Below are positions 27,488 through 36,555 of a stretch of DNA of 64,000 nt, piece after piece. Position 1 is the first letter of the stretch. Each line of letters begins with the position of its first letter. The notes beneath the pieces were generated by a model, which saw nothing but the letters and a program-made list of their open reading frames with translations, had not been told where the DNA came from and searched no databases. The DNA is from Candidatus Binataceae bacterium (GTDB lineage Bacteria > Desulfobacterota > Binatia > Binatales > Binataceae): positions 422,059 to 486,058 of the forward strand of contig DASRHP010000012.1 in assembly GCA_035650475.1 (NCBI GenBank), in the 5' to 3' direction. The translations under genes were made by a program, and so were the position numbers.

Positions 27488-28723
27488 ATGACCGCGCAGG
27501 AACGCCAAGGGTGGATTATCGTCGCCGGTCTGTTCGCCACGCTGCTGCTGGTCTTCGGCTCCGGCTACAACACCTCCGGCGTCTTCGTCACCCCGCTCAT
27601 CAAGTATTTCGGATGGAGCCGGGCGAAGGTCTCGGGCCTGCCCGCATTGCTCGCGGTATCGGCCGGGTTCAGCGCGCCACTCATCGGATGGTTGCTCGAC
27701 CGCATCGAGACGCGCGTGGTGATGGCGGCGGGGGCGATCATCTCGACCGCCTCGTTTCTGATCGCGAGCCGCGCCAACTCGTATCCGCCGATGCTCGCGG
27801 CGTACCTGGCGCTGGGCGTGGGCCTGTCGGCGGCGACGCTGTTACCGGCCTCGATGGTGATCGCGAACTGGTTCGGCGCACGGCGCGGGATCGCGATGGG
27901 CATAACGATGAGTGGGACGACCGCGGGCGGGATGCTGATGACGCTGGTCGCCAGCCAAGCGATCGCGCGCGGCGGATGGCGCGCCGGCTACGAGGTGCTG
28001 GCTGGGCCGATGGTGCTGATCGCGGCGCCGCTCATCTGGCTGCTCGTGCGCACCCGTCCAGCCGGCGCGGCCGGCGTCAGTGTCGCCGCGGCGGCGGCGC
28101 GCCTGCCCGGACTGGAGGTCGGCGCCGCGCTGCGCTCACGTTCATTCTGGACGATCTCGCTGGCGAACTTCTGCTTCGCCTTCAGCGCGGCTGGGGGCGT
28201 CGTCCACTTCATAACCTACCTGATCGGTATCGGTTACGCGGCTTCTTCCGCGGCGTTCGCGATGAGCATGGTGTTCGGATGCGCGCTTATCGGGAAGATC
28301 GTGATGGGCCTGTTCGCCGACCGGATCGGCGGGCGGATCGCGCTCGGCGCCGACTTCGTAATTGGCGCGGCGGGGATGGTGATGCTGCTGGGCGCGGCGC
28401 GGGTCGGCATGCTCATCGGTTTCGTGATCGTGTATGGGCTTGCAGTCGGCGCGCCGCTCGCTCTGCTGCCGCTGGTGATGGCGGAATCGCTGGGGCTTAA
28501 GCGCTTCGGGACGCTCGGCGGACTGACCGGGCTCGCGCAGACGGCGGGTGCGGCGCTCGGTCCGCTGCTTGCGGGACGCATGTTCGATCTCACCGGCAGC
28601 TACACGAAGGCCTTCGAGCTGTTCATCGCGATTTTCATCATCGGCGCGGCGGCGGCGCTCGCCTGCCTGCCGTTGAGTGTCGAGGAGGCGCGGCTGGGCG
28701 CCGCCGCCGCGCGTGCGGCCTGA
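27488..28723 (+). CDS. MFS transporter, monocarboxylate/oxalate-formate antiporter-like
   Basis: 411 residues from the ATG at 27488 with GGGAGG just upstream; about 12 hydrophobic segments. The opening GWIIVAGLFATLLLVFGSGYN with TSGVFVTPLIKYFGWSRA, and LLDRIETRVVM in the loop between helices 2 and 3, match the MCT/OxlT subgroup of the major facilitator superfamily. It probably carries a small organic acid across the inner membrane. It lies 20 bp before an LLM oxidoreductase gene, so the two may act on one substrate, but this is inference. Confidence 0.87.
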   Translation: MTAQERQGWIIVAGLFATLLLVFGSGYNTSGVFVTPLIKYFGWSRAKVSGLPALLAVSAGFSAPLIGWLLDRIETRVVMAAGAIISTASFLIASRANSYPPMLAAYLALGVGLSAATLLPASMVIANWFGARRGIAMGITMSGTTAGGMLMTLVASQAIARGGWRAGYEVLAGPMVLIAAPLIWLLVRTRPAGAAGVSVAAAAARLPGLEVGAALRSRSFWTISLANFCFAFSAAGGVVHFITYLIGIGYAASSAAFAMSMVFGCALIGKIVMGLFADRIGGRIALGADFVIGAAGMVMLLGAARVGMLIGFVIVYGLAVGAPLALLPLVMAESLGLKRFGTLGGLTGLAQTAGAALGPLLAGRMFDLTGSYTKAFELFIAIFIIGAAAALACLPLSVEEARLGAAAARAA

Positions 28724-28743
28724 CCGTTTGCGACGGAGGCCTT

Positions 28744-29811
28744 ATGGAACGCATCAACTTCGGCGTCTTCGACCATGTCGAACGCAGCACCGGCGAGGGG
28801 CCGCTCCATCGGCTCTACGAGGAGCGGCTGCGGCTGGTCGAGGCGTACGACCAGGCGGGGATGTGGGGCTACCACGTCGCGCAACATCACGCGACGCCGC
28901 TGGGGATGGCGCCGTCGCCCAACCTTTTCCTCAGCGCTGCCGCGCCGCGCACCCGCCACCTCCGGCTCGGCGCGCTGGTATACCTGCTGCCGTTTTACAG
29001 CCCGCTTCGGCTGCTCGAAGAGCTGTGCATGCTCGACCATCTGTCGAACGGGCGGCTCGAGATAGGCGTCGGGCGCGGCGTGTCGCCCTTCGAGCTCGGC
29101 GCCCATCGCATTCCCTACTACGAGTCACGGAACATCTACGAGGATGCGCTCGCGGTGCTGGTCAAGGGGTTCACCAGCGAGCGCCTGACCCATCAGGGGC
29201 CGCACTTCCGCTACGACAACGTCGCGATGGAGCTGCGGCCGCTCCAGCAGCCGCATCCGGGCTTCTGGTACGGCGTTATCTCGACCGACACCGCGATCTA
29301 CGCTGCGCGGCGCGGGATGAACATCGTCTCGCTCGGGCCGCTGGAGATGGTGCGCCGGGTGGTTGACGCTTACCGTGAGCACCACGCTGAGGCTGTCGGC
29401 AGCCCGCTCAACGTCAACCCGCATTTGATTCGTCCCGTCACCGGCGCGATCCGTCACATCTACATCGCCGAGAGCGATCGCGAGGCGCTCGAAGTCGGGC
29501 GCGGGGCCTACAGAGTTTTCTACGACAATATCCAGAAGCTCTGGCGCGACTTCGGCACGACTGCCGCTGCCTTTCCGCCCGACTTTGACATTTTCCACAA
29601 GGTCGGCGCTGCGTATTGTGGATCGGTTGGCACGGTACGCGAGCAGATCGGGAAATTCGTCGAAGGCTCGGGATGCGACTACCTGGTGCTGGCGTTTGCA
29701 TGGGGCAACCTGACGGCCGCCCAGGCCCGCCGCTCCTTCGACCTGTTCGCGACGAAGATCATGCCGGAGTTCGCCAGGCCCGCGTCTGTGACCAGCCACG
29801 CGCGAGAATGA
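28744..29811 (+). CDS. LLM-class flavin-dependent oxidoreductase
   Basis: 355 residues from the ATG at 28744, with GGAGG upstream. TIM-barrel luciferase-like features: INFGVFDHVE, AYDQAGMWGYHVAQHH, RLGALVYLLPFYSPLRLLEE and LSNGRLEIGVGRGVSP. Members use FMN or F420 for monooxygenation or redox of diverse substrates; the cofactor cannot be read from sequence. An F420 biosynthesis cluster at 46992-51113 makes F420 use plausible. Co-directional with the MFS gene. Confidence 0.88.
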   Translation: MERINFGVFDHVERSTGEGPLHRLYEERLRLVEAYDQAGMWGYHVAQHHATPLGMAPSPNLFLSAAAPRTRHLRLGALVYLLPFYSPLRLLEELCMLDHLSNGRLEIGVGRGVSPFELGAHRIPYYESRNIYEDALAVLVKGFTSERLTHQGPHFRYDNVAMELRPLQQPHPGFWYGVISTDTAIYAARRGMNIVSLGPLEMVRRVVDAYREHHAEAVGSPLNVNPHLIRPVTGAIRHIYIAESDREALEVGRGAYRVFYDNIQKLWRDFGTTAAAFPPDFDIFHKVGAAYCGSVGTVREQIGKFVEGSGCDYLVLAFAWGNLTAAQARRSFDLFATKIMPEFARPASVTSHARE

Positions 29812-29826
29812 TGATCGCGCAAAGGG

Positions 29827-29850
29827 CTTCTGCCCGTGGAGCCTTTTTCT
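29827..29850 (+). terminator. Probable intrinsic terminator after the LLM gene
   Basis: GGGC-TTCT-GCCC (about 29824-29835) sits inside a longer imperfect pairing of AAAGGGCT with AGCCTTTT. A T-rich run TTTTTCTT (29843-29850) follows immediately. It lies between the LLM stop and the pirin gene. Confidence 0.5.
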
Positions 29851-29895
29851 TGCGCTTGACACGATGGTTATGTTGATGGGCAAGGAGACTCTGGG

Positions 29896-30786
29896 ATGTC
29901 AGACACAAACGGCACGGTCCGTTCGGTTGCGAAGATTATCACCGCGACCCGCACGCTGGAGGGCGCCGGCTTCGTCGTCAATCGCCCGTTTCCGACCAAC
30001 GCGCTCGCGCTCTTCGACCCCTTCCTGCTGCTGGACGAGATGGGGCCGGTCGAGCTTGGGCCCGGTGAGGCCAAGGGCGCGCCCGACCATCCCCATCGCG
30101 GCTTCGAAACCGTTACCTACATGATTGCCGGCAAAATGGAGCATCGTGACTCCCACGGCAACGCGGGGCGGCTCACGCCGGGCGACGTGCAATGGATGAC
30201 CGCGGGTGCGGGCGTCGTGCATTCGGAGATGCCCGAGGCCGACTTCGCGCGGCGCGGCGGCCGTATGCATGGCTTTCAGTTGTGGGTCAACCTGCCGCGG
30301 CGCGACAAGATGATCCGCCCGCACTACCAGGAGCTTCCCGCGGCGAAGATCCCGGCCGCCGCCAGCGCCGACGGCGGTGTTGCGGTCAGAGTGATCGCGG
30401 GCGAGGCGATGGGAGAGCGGGCGGTAATCGCGACGCGCACGCCGATCGTCTACCTGCACTGGACGCTCAAGCCCGCCGCGCGCGTCGTGCAGCCGATGCC
30501 GGTCGAGTACAACGCCTTCGCGTACGTCTTCGGAGGCGAGGGTCGGTTCGGCCGCGAGGAGAGCGCGGCAACCGAGCGGCAGATGGTAATCTTCGCGGGC
30601 GACGGCGACGCGGTGTCGATCGCCGCGCCGGCGTCGGCGCCGCTCGAAGCGCTGCTGATCGCCGGCGTGCCGCTACGCGAGCCGGTCGCGCGCTACGGCC
30701 CGTTCGTGATGAGCACCAAGGAAGAGGTCATCGCGGCAATTGAGGACTACCAGGCGGGCCGGATGGGCGCGATCGCGCCCGCTTGA
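29896..30786 (+). CDS. Pirin family protein
   Basis: 296 residues from the ATG at 29896 (AAGGAG seven bases upstream). Double-cupin protein. The N-terminal cupin has DHPHRGFETVTYM and GDVQWMTAGAGVVHSEMP, supplying the conserved His/Glu metal ligands. GFQLWVNLPRRDKM and the C-terminal pirin domain (GEGRFG, LLIAGVPLREPVARYGPF) follow. Pirins bind Fe or act as quercetin dioxygenase-like or regulatory proteins; the activity here is unknown. A TTGACA at 29856-29861 could be a -35 but lacks a good -10. Confidence 0.92.
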   Translation: MSDTNGTVRSVAKIITATRTLEGAGFVVNRPFPTNALALFDPFLLLDEMGPVELGPGEAKGAPDHPHRGFETVTYMIAGKMEHRDSHGNAGRLTPGDVQWMTAGAGVVHSEMPEADFARRGGRMHGFQLWVNLPRRDKMIRPHYQELPAAKIPAAASADGGVAVRVIAGEAMGERAVIATRTPIVYLHWTLKPAARVVQPMPVEYNAFAYVFGGEGRFGREESAATERQMVIFAGDGDAVSIAAPASAPLEALLIAGVPLREPVARYGPFVMSTKEEVIAAIEDYQAGRMGAIAPA

Positions 30787-30831
30787 GCGGCGGACGCGAT
30801 CGCGCGCGCAACAGGCGCAAGCGCCGCACCG

Positions 30832-32322
30832 TCAGTCGGCCGCCGCGCTTGCAGCCTGGGCGGCGTCTGCGGCGAGGATTTTCGCCGCCGCGGCTTCGAG
30901 CACAGTCCCCTTGAAGAAGTTCGGGTTCATCCCGGCGTGCAAACGCACCGGGTTGGCAAAGACGAAGTCGCGGAAGTCCTCCTCGGTGAGCATCCCGCGC
31001 TCGACGCTTTCCCACGCTTCATGGGCGGCGTCGCGCATATCGACGAGATCATAATGGCCGAGGTCTGAGCCGTAGATCGCGCCCAGGCGCGCGCCGAACG
31101 GATTGCGCCGGGCATCGAACGCACACGCGTTCATCCGGTCGTCGCCCTCGCATCCGAAATAGAAATGGGGAACGAAGAGGTCGCGGATGTCTGAGGCACG
31201 TTCGATCCCGCAGGCGGCCCATTCGTCGAGTTCGTCGGGCGCGATCGGCGCGCCGGCCTCGAGTTCGGATTGGAACGGCTCAGCGTCGAGCCGGCCCTCG
31301 GCGATCGTGCCGCCGTACTTGCGGCACAGCTCGCGAAAGAGCGCGCGGTCGAGGTTGGCGGGGTCGATGTTGGCGACCATTTTGACGTTGCGCTTGCGCC
31401 AGCGCTCGACCAGGCTCGCGTAAAGCGCGCAGCCCCATCCCACGCCGCCTTCCTTGAAAGCGAACTTCAGCGTGGGGAAGCGGCGCGTCACGCCGCCCAG
31501 GAAGAGCGCTTTGCAGATTCCCTCGGCGGCGGCCGCGAAATGGCCAATCTGGTTGTAGATGAAGTTCGAGATCGACGTGCGGTTGCCCCAGCTCAGGCCG
31601 AAGGAATGGAAACTCGGCGCGACGCCGAGCTCGACGCACCTGGCCCATACGGGATCGTAGTCGTACTCGCTGTCGAGGCAGAGGTTGTCGAACCAAGTGA
31701 GATGGCGCGCGAGATGGGGCGCCTGCTTGGCGAGACCTGGAATCGGCCGGCGTACGAACGCCGCCATCATCACGACCTTGAACCCGAGCCGCCCGACAGC
31801 GTGGTCGAGTTCGTCGATCGCCTCGGCCGGCGTATGCATCGGGATGCACGCGGCGGGCGTCATCCGGTCGGCGAATTCGCGAAAAATGTCGGCGTGGTAG
31901 TTGTTGAACGCGCGGCAGATGACGCGGCGCAACTCGTCGTCGCCGATGTGCGGCGCGAACAGCCCCTGACTGGGATTGAGCACCGCGAAGTCGAGTCCCA
32001 TCTCCTCCATCCGCTCGTACAGCAGGCGCGGCAGTGCCGCGGTCGCGCGGTCGAGCGTGTTGCGCGTCGGATAGGGCCACCATACCGGGCGCGGGACGCG
32101 GAATTCGCGCCGCTCGGCGCGGCTCATGTGATGCCAGGGAAAATAGAAGGCGGTGTCGTGCGCCTTCTTGTAGCGCTCGAGAATCGCGCTGCCGCCGGCG
32201 TCGCGGATGTAGTCGAGCAGGGCGGGCTCGAACTCGACCACGTGGCCGTCCGAATCGACAATCGGATGGCCGACCTTGGCGCGAACCTCGGCTGAGCGGC
32301 TGGAATACTTGCCGGTGCTCAC
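30832..32322 (-). CDS. Amidohydrolase-family metal-dependent hydrolase (ACMSD-like)
   Basis: 496 residues from a GTG at 32322 with AAGGAG six bases upstream. PIVDSDGHVVEF gives the D-x-H metal motif at the N-terminus, and FAVLNPSQGLF, AACIPMHTPAEAIDEL, WGNRTSISNFIYNQIGHFA and FKEGGVGWG follow the Amidohydro_2 pattern. Members hydrolyse or decarboxylate aromatic or heterocyclic acids using a divalent metal. It is last in a minus-strand run behind an LLM oxidoreductase and a methyltransferase, which suggests a catabolic set whose substrate is unknown. Confidence 0.85.
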   Translation of the reverse strand: MSTGKYSSRSAEVRAKVGHPIVDSDGHVVEFEPALLDYIRDAGGSAILERYKKAHDTAFYFPWHHMSRAERREFRVPRPVWWPYPTRNTLDRATAALPRLLYERMEEMGLDFAVLNPSQGLFAPHIGDDELRRVICRAFNNYHADIFREFADRMTPAACIPMHTPAEAIDELDHAVGRLGFKVVMMAAFVRRPIPGLAKQAPHLARHLTWFDNLCLDSEYDYDPVWARCVELGVAPSFHSFGLSWGNRTSISNFIYNQIGHFAAAAEGICKALFLGGVTRRFPTLKFAFKEGGVGWGCALYASLVERWRKRNVKMVANIDPANLDRALFRELCRKYGGTIAEGRLDAEPFQSELEAGAPIAPDELDEWAACGIERASDIRDLFVPHFYFGCEGDDRMNACAFDARRNPFGARLGAIYGSDLGHYDLVDMRDAAHEAWESVERGMLTEEDFRDFVFANPVRLHAGMNPNFFKGTVLEAAAAKILAADAAQAASAAAD

Positions 32323-32443
32323 GGGGGTCTCCTTTCGCTTCGAAAGATCAGTCTGCCGCTCGCAATGGACGAGGGCAAACGGCGGGTGATTCTCTCTTCG
32401 GCGGGGCGCGCGTGCGTGCCCGCCGCACCAAAGAAGAAGCTGC

Positions 32444-33430
32444 CTACGCGAAGGCGGGCAGAACTTCCTCGCTGACGCGCTTGAACTGCGCGCGCTGGTC
32501 GTAACCGACCAGGCGCAGCGTGATCGTGGTCGCGCCCGCGTCAGCGTAGGCGCGGATCGCCTCGATGCACTCCTTGGGCGAGCCCATCGCGACCCACGAC
32601 ATCAGCGCGTCGCGATGGTAGTCCACGCTGTAGTAGGCGTCGAGGAAGCGCTTGGATTCGCCGAGCGCGGCCTCGCGGTTCTCGTTGACGTTGATGTTGT
32701 AATAGACGGATACCTCGAAGTCGTCGCCGAGCGTGCGCCCGAACTCCTTCGCATAGCCGCGGATCATTTCGAGCGAGCGGCGCACGTCGGGCGGCTGGAA
32801 GAAGGTCGTCATCCAGCCGTCGCCCAGGCGCGCGACGCGGCGGAAGCCGCTCTCGACGTTGCGCCTCCTGCTCAAGTTGGGGTTCGAGACCACCCAGATT
32901 GGCAGCGGCTGCTGCACCGGGCGCGGCAGCACGGTCAGGTTGCGGAAGCGATAGTACTGGCCCTCGTAGTCGACGTTCTCGCGCGACGAGGTCAGGCGCA
33001 TGATCTCGATCGCCTCTTCCATCCGACGCATCCGGCTCTGCGGCTCGACGCCCATCGCCTGGAATTCCTTGTCGAAGGCGCCGCCGCCGGGCTCGGGCTG
33101 CCCCTGACAGGCGACGAAGATCATCCGCCCGTTGGACATCAGGTCGAGGCTGGCCCACTGGTAGGCGAGCACGAGCGCGTTGCGCAGCGGGGTGCTGGCG
33201 AAGCACGCCGGCCCAAGCCGGACGCGGCGGGTGCGCGCGGCGAGCGCGCCCAAAAGCGCGATCGCGTCAAGCCGCGGCTTGGCGAAGATCGAATCGCCCA
33301 CCCACACCGAGTCCCAGCGCGCATCGCCGTCGGCCCATTCGGCCATCTCGATCATTTCGGCGACCGTGGTCGCGCCGATCACAACACCGCGATTGGGAAG
33401 CGTAAGTCCGAACTTCACCTTGCGCGCCAT
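32444..33430 (-). CDS. LLM-class flavin-dependent oxidoreductase
   Basis: 328 residues from the ATG at 33430 with GGAGGG upstream. FGLTLPNRGVVIGATTVAEM, WDSVWVGDSIFAKPRLDAI, RVRLGPACFASTPLRNA and LPIWVVSNPNL are typical of F420- or FMN-dependent luciferase-like oxidoreductases. It is not closely similar to the LLM protein encoded at 28744. It begins 20 bp after the upstream methyltransferase gene ends, so the two are probably co-transcribed. Confidence 0.9.
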   Translation of the reverse strand: MARKVKFGLTLPNRGVVIGATTVAEMIEMAEWADGDARWDSVWVGDSIFAKPRLDAIALLGALAARTRRVRLGPACFASTPLRNALVLAYQWASLDLMSNGRMIFVACQGQPEPGGGAFDKEFQAMGVEPQSRMRRMEEAIEIMRLTSSRENVDYEGQYYRFRNLTVLPRPVQQPLPIWVVSNPNLSRRRNVESGFRRVARLGDGWMTTFFQPPDVRRSLEMIRGYAKEFGRTLGDDFEVSVYYNINVNENREAALGESKRFLDAYYSVDYHRDALMSWVAMGSPKECIEAIRAYADAGATTITLRLVGYDQRAQFKRVSEEVLPAFA

Positions 33431-33449
33431 CGTTCGCCCTCCGAAGTCG

Positions 33450-34514
33450 CTACGCCATCAGTTCGTACAGGACCGCGAAGTCGTCTTCGATCGGCAGTCG
33501 GCGGAAGTGGCTGAAACCGGCCGCTGTTGCCAGCTCGCGCGCTTTGGGCTCGCCCATCGCCGCGCCGATTCCCGCGCCGCCGTGCGCGAGCGAGGTCGTC
33601 ATGCAATACAGCGTGCTGACCGAGTACACCAGCTTGCCCATCGGCTTGATGTTGTCCTCGGGCTTGTCGGAGATGTTGATCTCCTGCACCAGGTAGGTGC
33701 CGCCGGGCGCGAGCGCGCGCCGTATCGAGCTCATCAGGGCGACCGGATCGACCGAGTCGTGGACGACGTCGAAGGTGGTGACGAAGTCGAATTTGCCGGG
33801 CGGCAGCTGGGTGCCGTTGGCGACCTCGAAGGTCACCCGCTCGGCGACTCCGGCCTCCTGCGCGTTGCGCCGTGCGCGCTCGATGGAATCCGCATGGAGG
33901 TCAAAGCCGAAGACTCGCGCGCGCGGAAACGCCTTCGCCATCAGGATCGCCGCGCGTCCGCCGCCACATCCGACGTCCGCCGCGACGCCGCCGGCGTTGA
34001 GCCGCTCCACCACCTGCGGCATCGCCGGGATCCACTTGCGCACGAGCTTGAACTTGTAGCGCGGCAACGAATTGCGCTCGGTCGCCTCGAACATCCACGG
34101 CGGATACTCGGCCTGGGTCAGCCCCTTGCCGGTACGGAATGCTTCGGCGACCTTGGGCGCCACGCTCATCGTGGCCTGCACGATCTGGAAGTAGGAGCCG
34201 ACGAAGTAGGGCGAGTCTTCCTCGGCCAGCGCGACCGCGTACTCGGGCGTGAGCAGGTAGGTCTGCGCGCCGGGGTCGTATTCGAGATAGCGTGCGGCCG
34301 CCATCGAGTTCAGCCACTCGCGCAGGTAGCGTGGGCTGAGTCCGGTATGCGCCGCGAGCTGTTCGACGGTCAGCGGACCGGCGTCCTTCATGGCCTTGAA
34401 CAGCCCGAGCCGGTCGCCGATGAAAATCATCGCGCCGTGCATCGCGGTCGCCACGTCTGCCACGACCTGAACCGCGACCTGCTTGGCCTTTTCCCTGTCG
34501 ATCTCAGCCGCCAT
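33450..34514 (-). CDS. Class I SAM-dependent methyltransferase with N-terminal winged helix
   Basis: 354 residues from the ATG at 34514 with GGGAGA upstream. Residues about 10-90 form a dimerisation/winged-helix domain (LTVEQLAAHTGLSPRYLREWLNSM split at 45-68), as in small-molecule O-methyltransferases. The SAM site is AADVGCGGGRAAILMAKAFP, followed by FDFVTTFDVVHDSVDP and LAPGGTYLVQE. A substrate cannot be assigned. It is first of the three-gene minus-strand set with an LLM oxidoreductase and an amidohydrolase. Confidence 0.87.
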   Translation of the reverse strand: MAAEIDREKAKQVAVQVVADVATAMHGAMIFIGDRLGLFKAMKDAGPLTVEQLAAHTGLSPRYLREWLNSMAAARYLEYDPGAQTYLLTPEYAVALAEEDSPYFVGSYFQIVQATMSVAPKVAEAFRTGKGLTQAEYPPWMFEATERNSLPRYKFKLVRKWIPAMPQVVERLNAGGVAADVGCGGGRAAILMAKAFPRARVFGFDLHADSIERARRNAQEAGVAERVTFEVANGTQLPPGKFDFVTTFDVVHDSVDPVALMSSIRRALAPGGTYLVQEINISDKPEDNIKPMGKLVYSVSTLYCMTTSLAHGGAGIGAAMGEPKARELATAAGFSHFRRLPIEDDFAVLYELMA

Positions 34515-34645
34515 AGAGGTTGTTTCTCCCGTCGGTTGTCCGCGAATCCGCTCCGCACAGTAGCGCATTCCGCGCGCGCGAGGTTAGTGTGTGTGGGCGC
34601 GTTGAAACATTGCAAGGAGCGCCGCCTGCTGCAAAGAACCGCACA

Positions 34646-34680
34646 CCTCTCGCTTCAGCGAAGAGACCGGGGGGCGGGTC
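34646..34680 (-). repeat. Diverged copy C of the 36-bp palindromic repeat
   Basis: Aligns with the copies at 40105-40140 and 42203-42238, sharing CTTCAG at the loop and CGGGGG on the right flank. Its stem has changed in a paired way: GCTTCAGC here where the others have CCTTCAGG, so base pairing is kept. It covers the end of the alkA reading frame and supplies the stop codon. Confidence 0.6.
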
Positions 34681-35671
34681 GTCGGCGAATACCCGCGACG
34701 ACGGCTTCGAGCTGTTTTTCGCCCAGCGCATGGAGCAGCAGCGCCTGGGCGTGGGCGGCGGCGCGTCCCCAGTGCACGGTCAGGCGGCGAACCTGGTCCT
34801 CGGCAGGCATCGCGCGCCGCCGGTAGGCGATTCCGACCGCCTTGCGCACGCCGAGATCGCCCGCCACCACGCGCGGCCGCCCCATCGTGCGCGCCAGGAT
34901 CCATTCGGCCGTCCAGACACCGATTCCGCGCAGCGCAACCAACTCCGCGATCACCCGCTCGTCGTCGAGCGCGGAGAGCCGTTCGCGGTCGATTGCCCCC
35001 GTTGCGATCGCCTGCGCCGCCGCGATTATGTATTCGGCCTTGCGGTTGGTGAACTGGAGCGCGCGGATCTCGGCGAGGCTTGCGCCGGCGAGGCGCTCGG
35101 CGCTGAGACTGTACACTACCACGCCGGCTACTGTATGGCGGTCGCCGAAGCGCTCGGCCAGGCGCCGGCGCGTCTCGGCCGCCCATCGCAGGTTAACCTG
35201 CTGCGCGCTGATACATCGGATGAGCGCGCCGAGCAGGTCGAGTTGCAGCACGGGCCGAAGTCCCGGGTAACGCGCGGCAAGACGCGCGACGACGGGATCA
35301 GCGCGGCACAGCGCTGCAAACTCGCGCGGTGGTGCGAGGAACGCCGCGCGCGCGGCCGCCGCAACCGGCGCGGCATATTCGCCATCTTCGACCGTTATCC
35401 GCAGAATCGGTCGATTCGGGGTGCCAGTGAAAGTCGTGGCGAACGCGATGCGACGGCCGCCCGCGGCGGCCGTCCGCAGGAACGTCGTGCCGTCCCAGCG
35501 GTCGAGCAGGTCGTCGCCGGAACGGCGGAACATCTCGAGCGACGGCGCCGGGTCGAGCACGCCGGCCAGTTCGACGTCGAGCGTCAGCTCGCGCCGCAGG
35601 GCGGCTGGCGCCAGCCGCGGCCGTGAAACCGGGGCTTGTGCGACGGCAGCGGCGTCGAGCGTCGTGCGCAA
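34655..35671 (-). CDS. alkA: DNA-3-methyladenine glycosylase II (AlkA-like, HhH-GPD)
   Basis: 338 residues if translation begins at the TTG at 35671, eight bases after AGAGG; the frame is open further upstream but overlaps the preceding gene. An AlkA N-terminal-like domain is followed by the HhH-GPD domain: ISAQQVNLRWAAETRRRL, ELVALRGIGVWTAEWILAR (helix-hairpin-helix) and VVAGDLGVRKA, whose Asp is the catalytic residue. It removes alkylated purines from DNA. The final residues (about RRRPAPRSLR) are encoded by a copy of a palindromic repeat, so the native C-terminus may have been replaced. Confidence 0.87.
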   Translation of the reverse strand: MRTTLDAAAVAQAPVSRPRLAPAALRRELTLDVELAGVLDPAPSLEMFRRSGDDLLDRWDGTTFLRTAAAGGRRIAFATTFTGTPNRPILRITVEDGEYAAPVAAAARAAFLAPPREFAALCRADPVVARLAARYPGLRPVLQLDLLGALIRCISAQQVNLRWAAETRRRLAERFGDRHTVAGVVVYSLSAERLAGASLAEIRALQFTNRKAEYIIAAAQAIATGAIDRERLSALDDERVIAELVALRGIGVWTAEWILARTMGRPRVVAGDLGVRKAVGIAYRRRAMPAEDQVRRLTVHWGRAAAHAQALLLHALGEKQLEAVVAGIRRRPAPRSLR

Positions 35672-35682
35672 CTGCAATGCCT

Positions 35683-36543
35683 CTAAGCGCGCGCGGCGGC
35701 GCCGCGCCGCTTCATCATCGCGTTGGCTTCCGGATAGGTTATCGTGTCGGCCGCGATGAACCCGTAGGTTCCAGCGCCGAGCAGCTCCTGCGCGGCCTTG
35801 CGCGCCACTGTCATCGCGGCAAGTCCGGGCCACGAGCCGACGCTCACGCGAGCCACCCCCATCCGCTCCAGTTCGGCGACCGGCGGCGTTCCCGGACCGG
35901 CGAGGACGTTGAGCGGGCCGTTGATACGACGGGCGAGCTCGGCGATCGTCTGCGCGTCACGCACGCCGGGCACAAACAGGCAATCGGCGCCCGCTTTGCG
36001 GTAGGCGGTGGCGCGTCTTACCGCATGGTCGAGGCGGCTTTCTCTGGGGCCGACGCCGAGTAGGAAGACGTCGGTGCGCGCGTTGATCACCAGCGGCACG
36101 CCGGCTTTGGTGGAGGCCTCGCGCGCGGCAGCCAGCCGTTCGAGCGCCTGCGGCACTTCGTACAACTCGCCGCGGCGTTCCTGGATCGAATCCTCGAGAT
36201 TCACTCCGACGGCGCCCGCCTCGATTACCATCCGGATCGTGTCCGCGACGTCGGCCGGCGTGCGTCCGAAGCCGGACTCGATATCAGCCGTGACCGGCGC
36301 CTCGACCACGCGCGCGATCCGCGCGATCGCAGCGGCGATCTCCTCGCGCGGGGCGACCTCGCCGTCGGGATAGCCGAGCGCGTTGGCCATCGTGGCGCTG
36401 CTGGTGGCGATTGCGCGCGCGCCGGCCTCTTCGGTCGCGCGCGCGCTCATCGCGTCCCACACGTTGACGAGTACCAGGATACGCGAGCGGTCGTGCATCG
36501 CGCGCAGCGCTTCGGCTTTCTGCCGCTGAGTGTTCGGTTCCAT
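35683..36543 (-). CDS. Isocitrate lyase/PEP mutase family protein
   Basis: 286 residues from the ATG at 36543 (AGAGGAG upstream). TIM-barrel features: LVNVWDAMSARATEEAGA, IATSSATMANALGYPDGE, PVTADIESGFG (metal-binding Asp) and GAVGVNLEDS. The isocitrate-lyase catalytic KKCGH is absent, so it belongs to the broad PEP mutase/oxaloacetate hydrolase/2-methylisocitrate lyase-like group. It should make or break a C-C or C-P bond in a 2-oxoacid, but the substrate is unknown. The alkA start follows 11 bp after its stop. Confidence 0.87.
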   Translation of the reverse strand: MEPNTQRQKAEALRAMHDRSRILVLVNVWDAMSARATEEAGARAIATSSATMANALGYPDGEVAPREEIAAAIARIARVVEAPVTADIESGFGRTPADVADTIRMVIEAGAVGVNLEDSIQERRGELYEVPQALERLAAAREASTKAGVPLVINARTDVFLLGVGPRESRLDHAVRRATAYRKAGADCLFVPGVRDAQTIAELARRINGPLNVLAGPGTPPVAELERMGVARVSVGSWPGLAAMTVARKAAQELLGAGTYGFIAADTITYPEANAMMKRRGAAARA

Positions 36544-36555
36544 CGCCGCTCCTCT

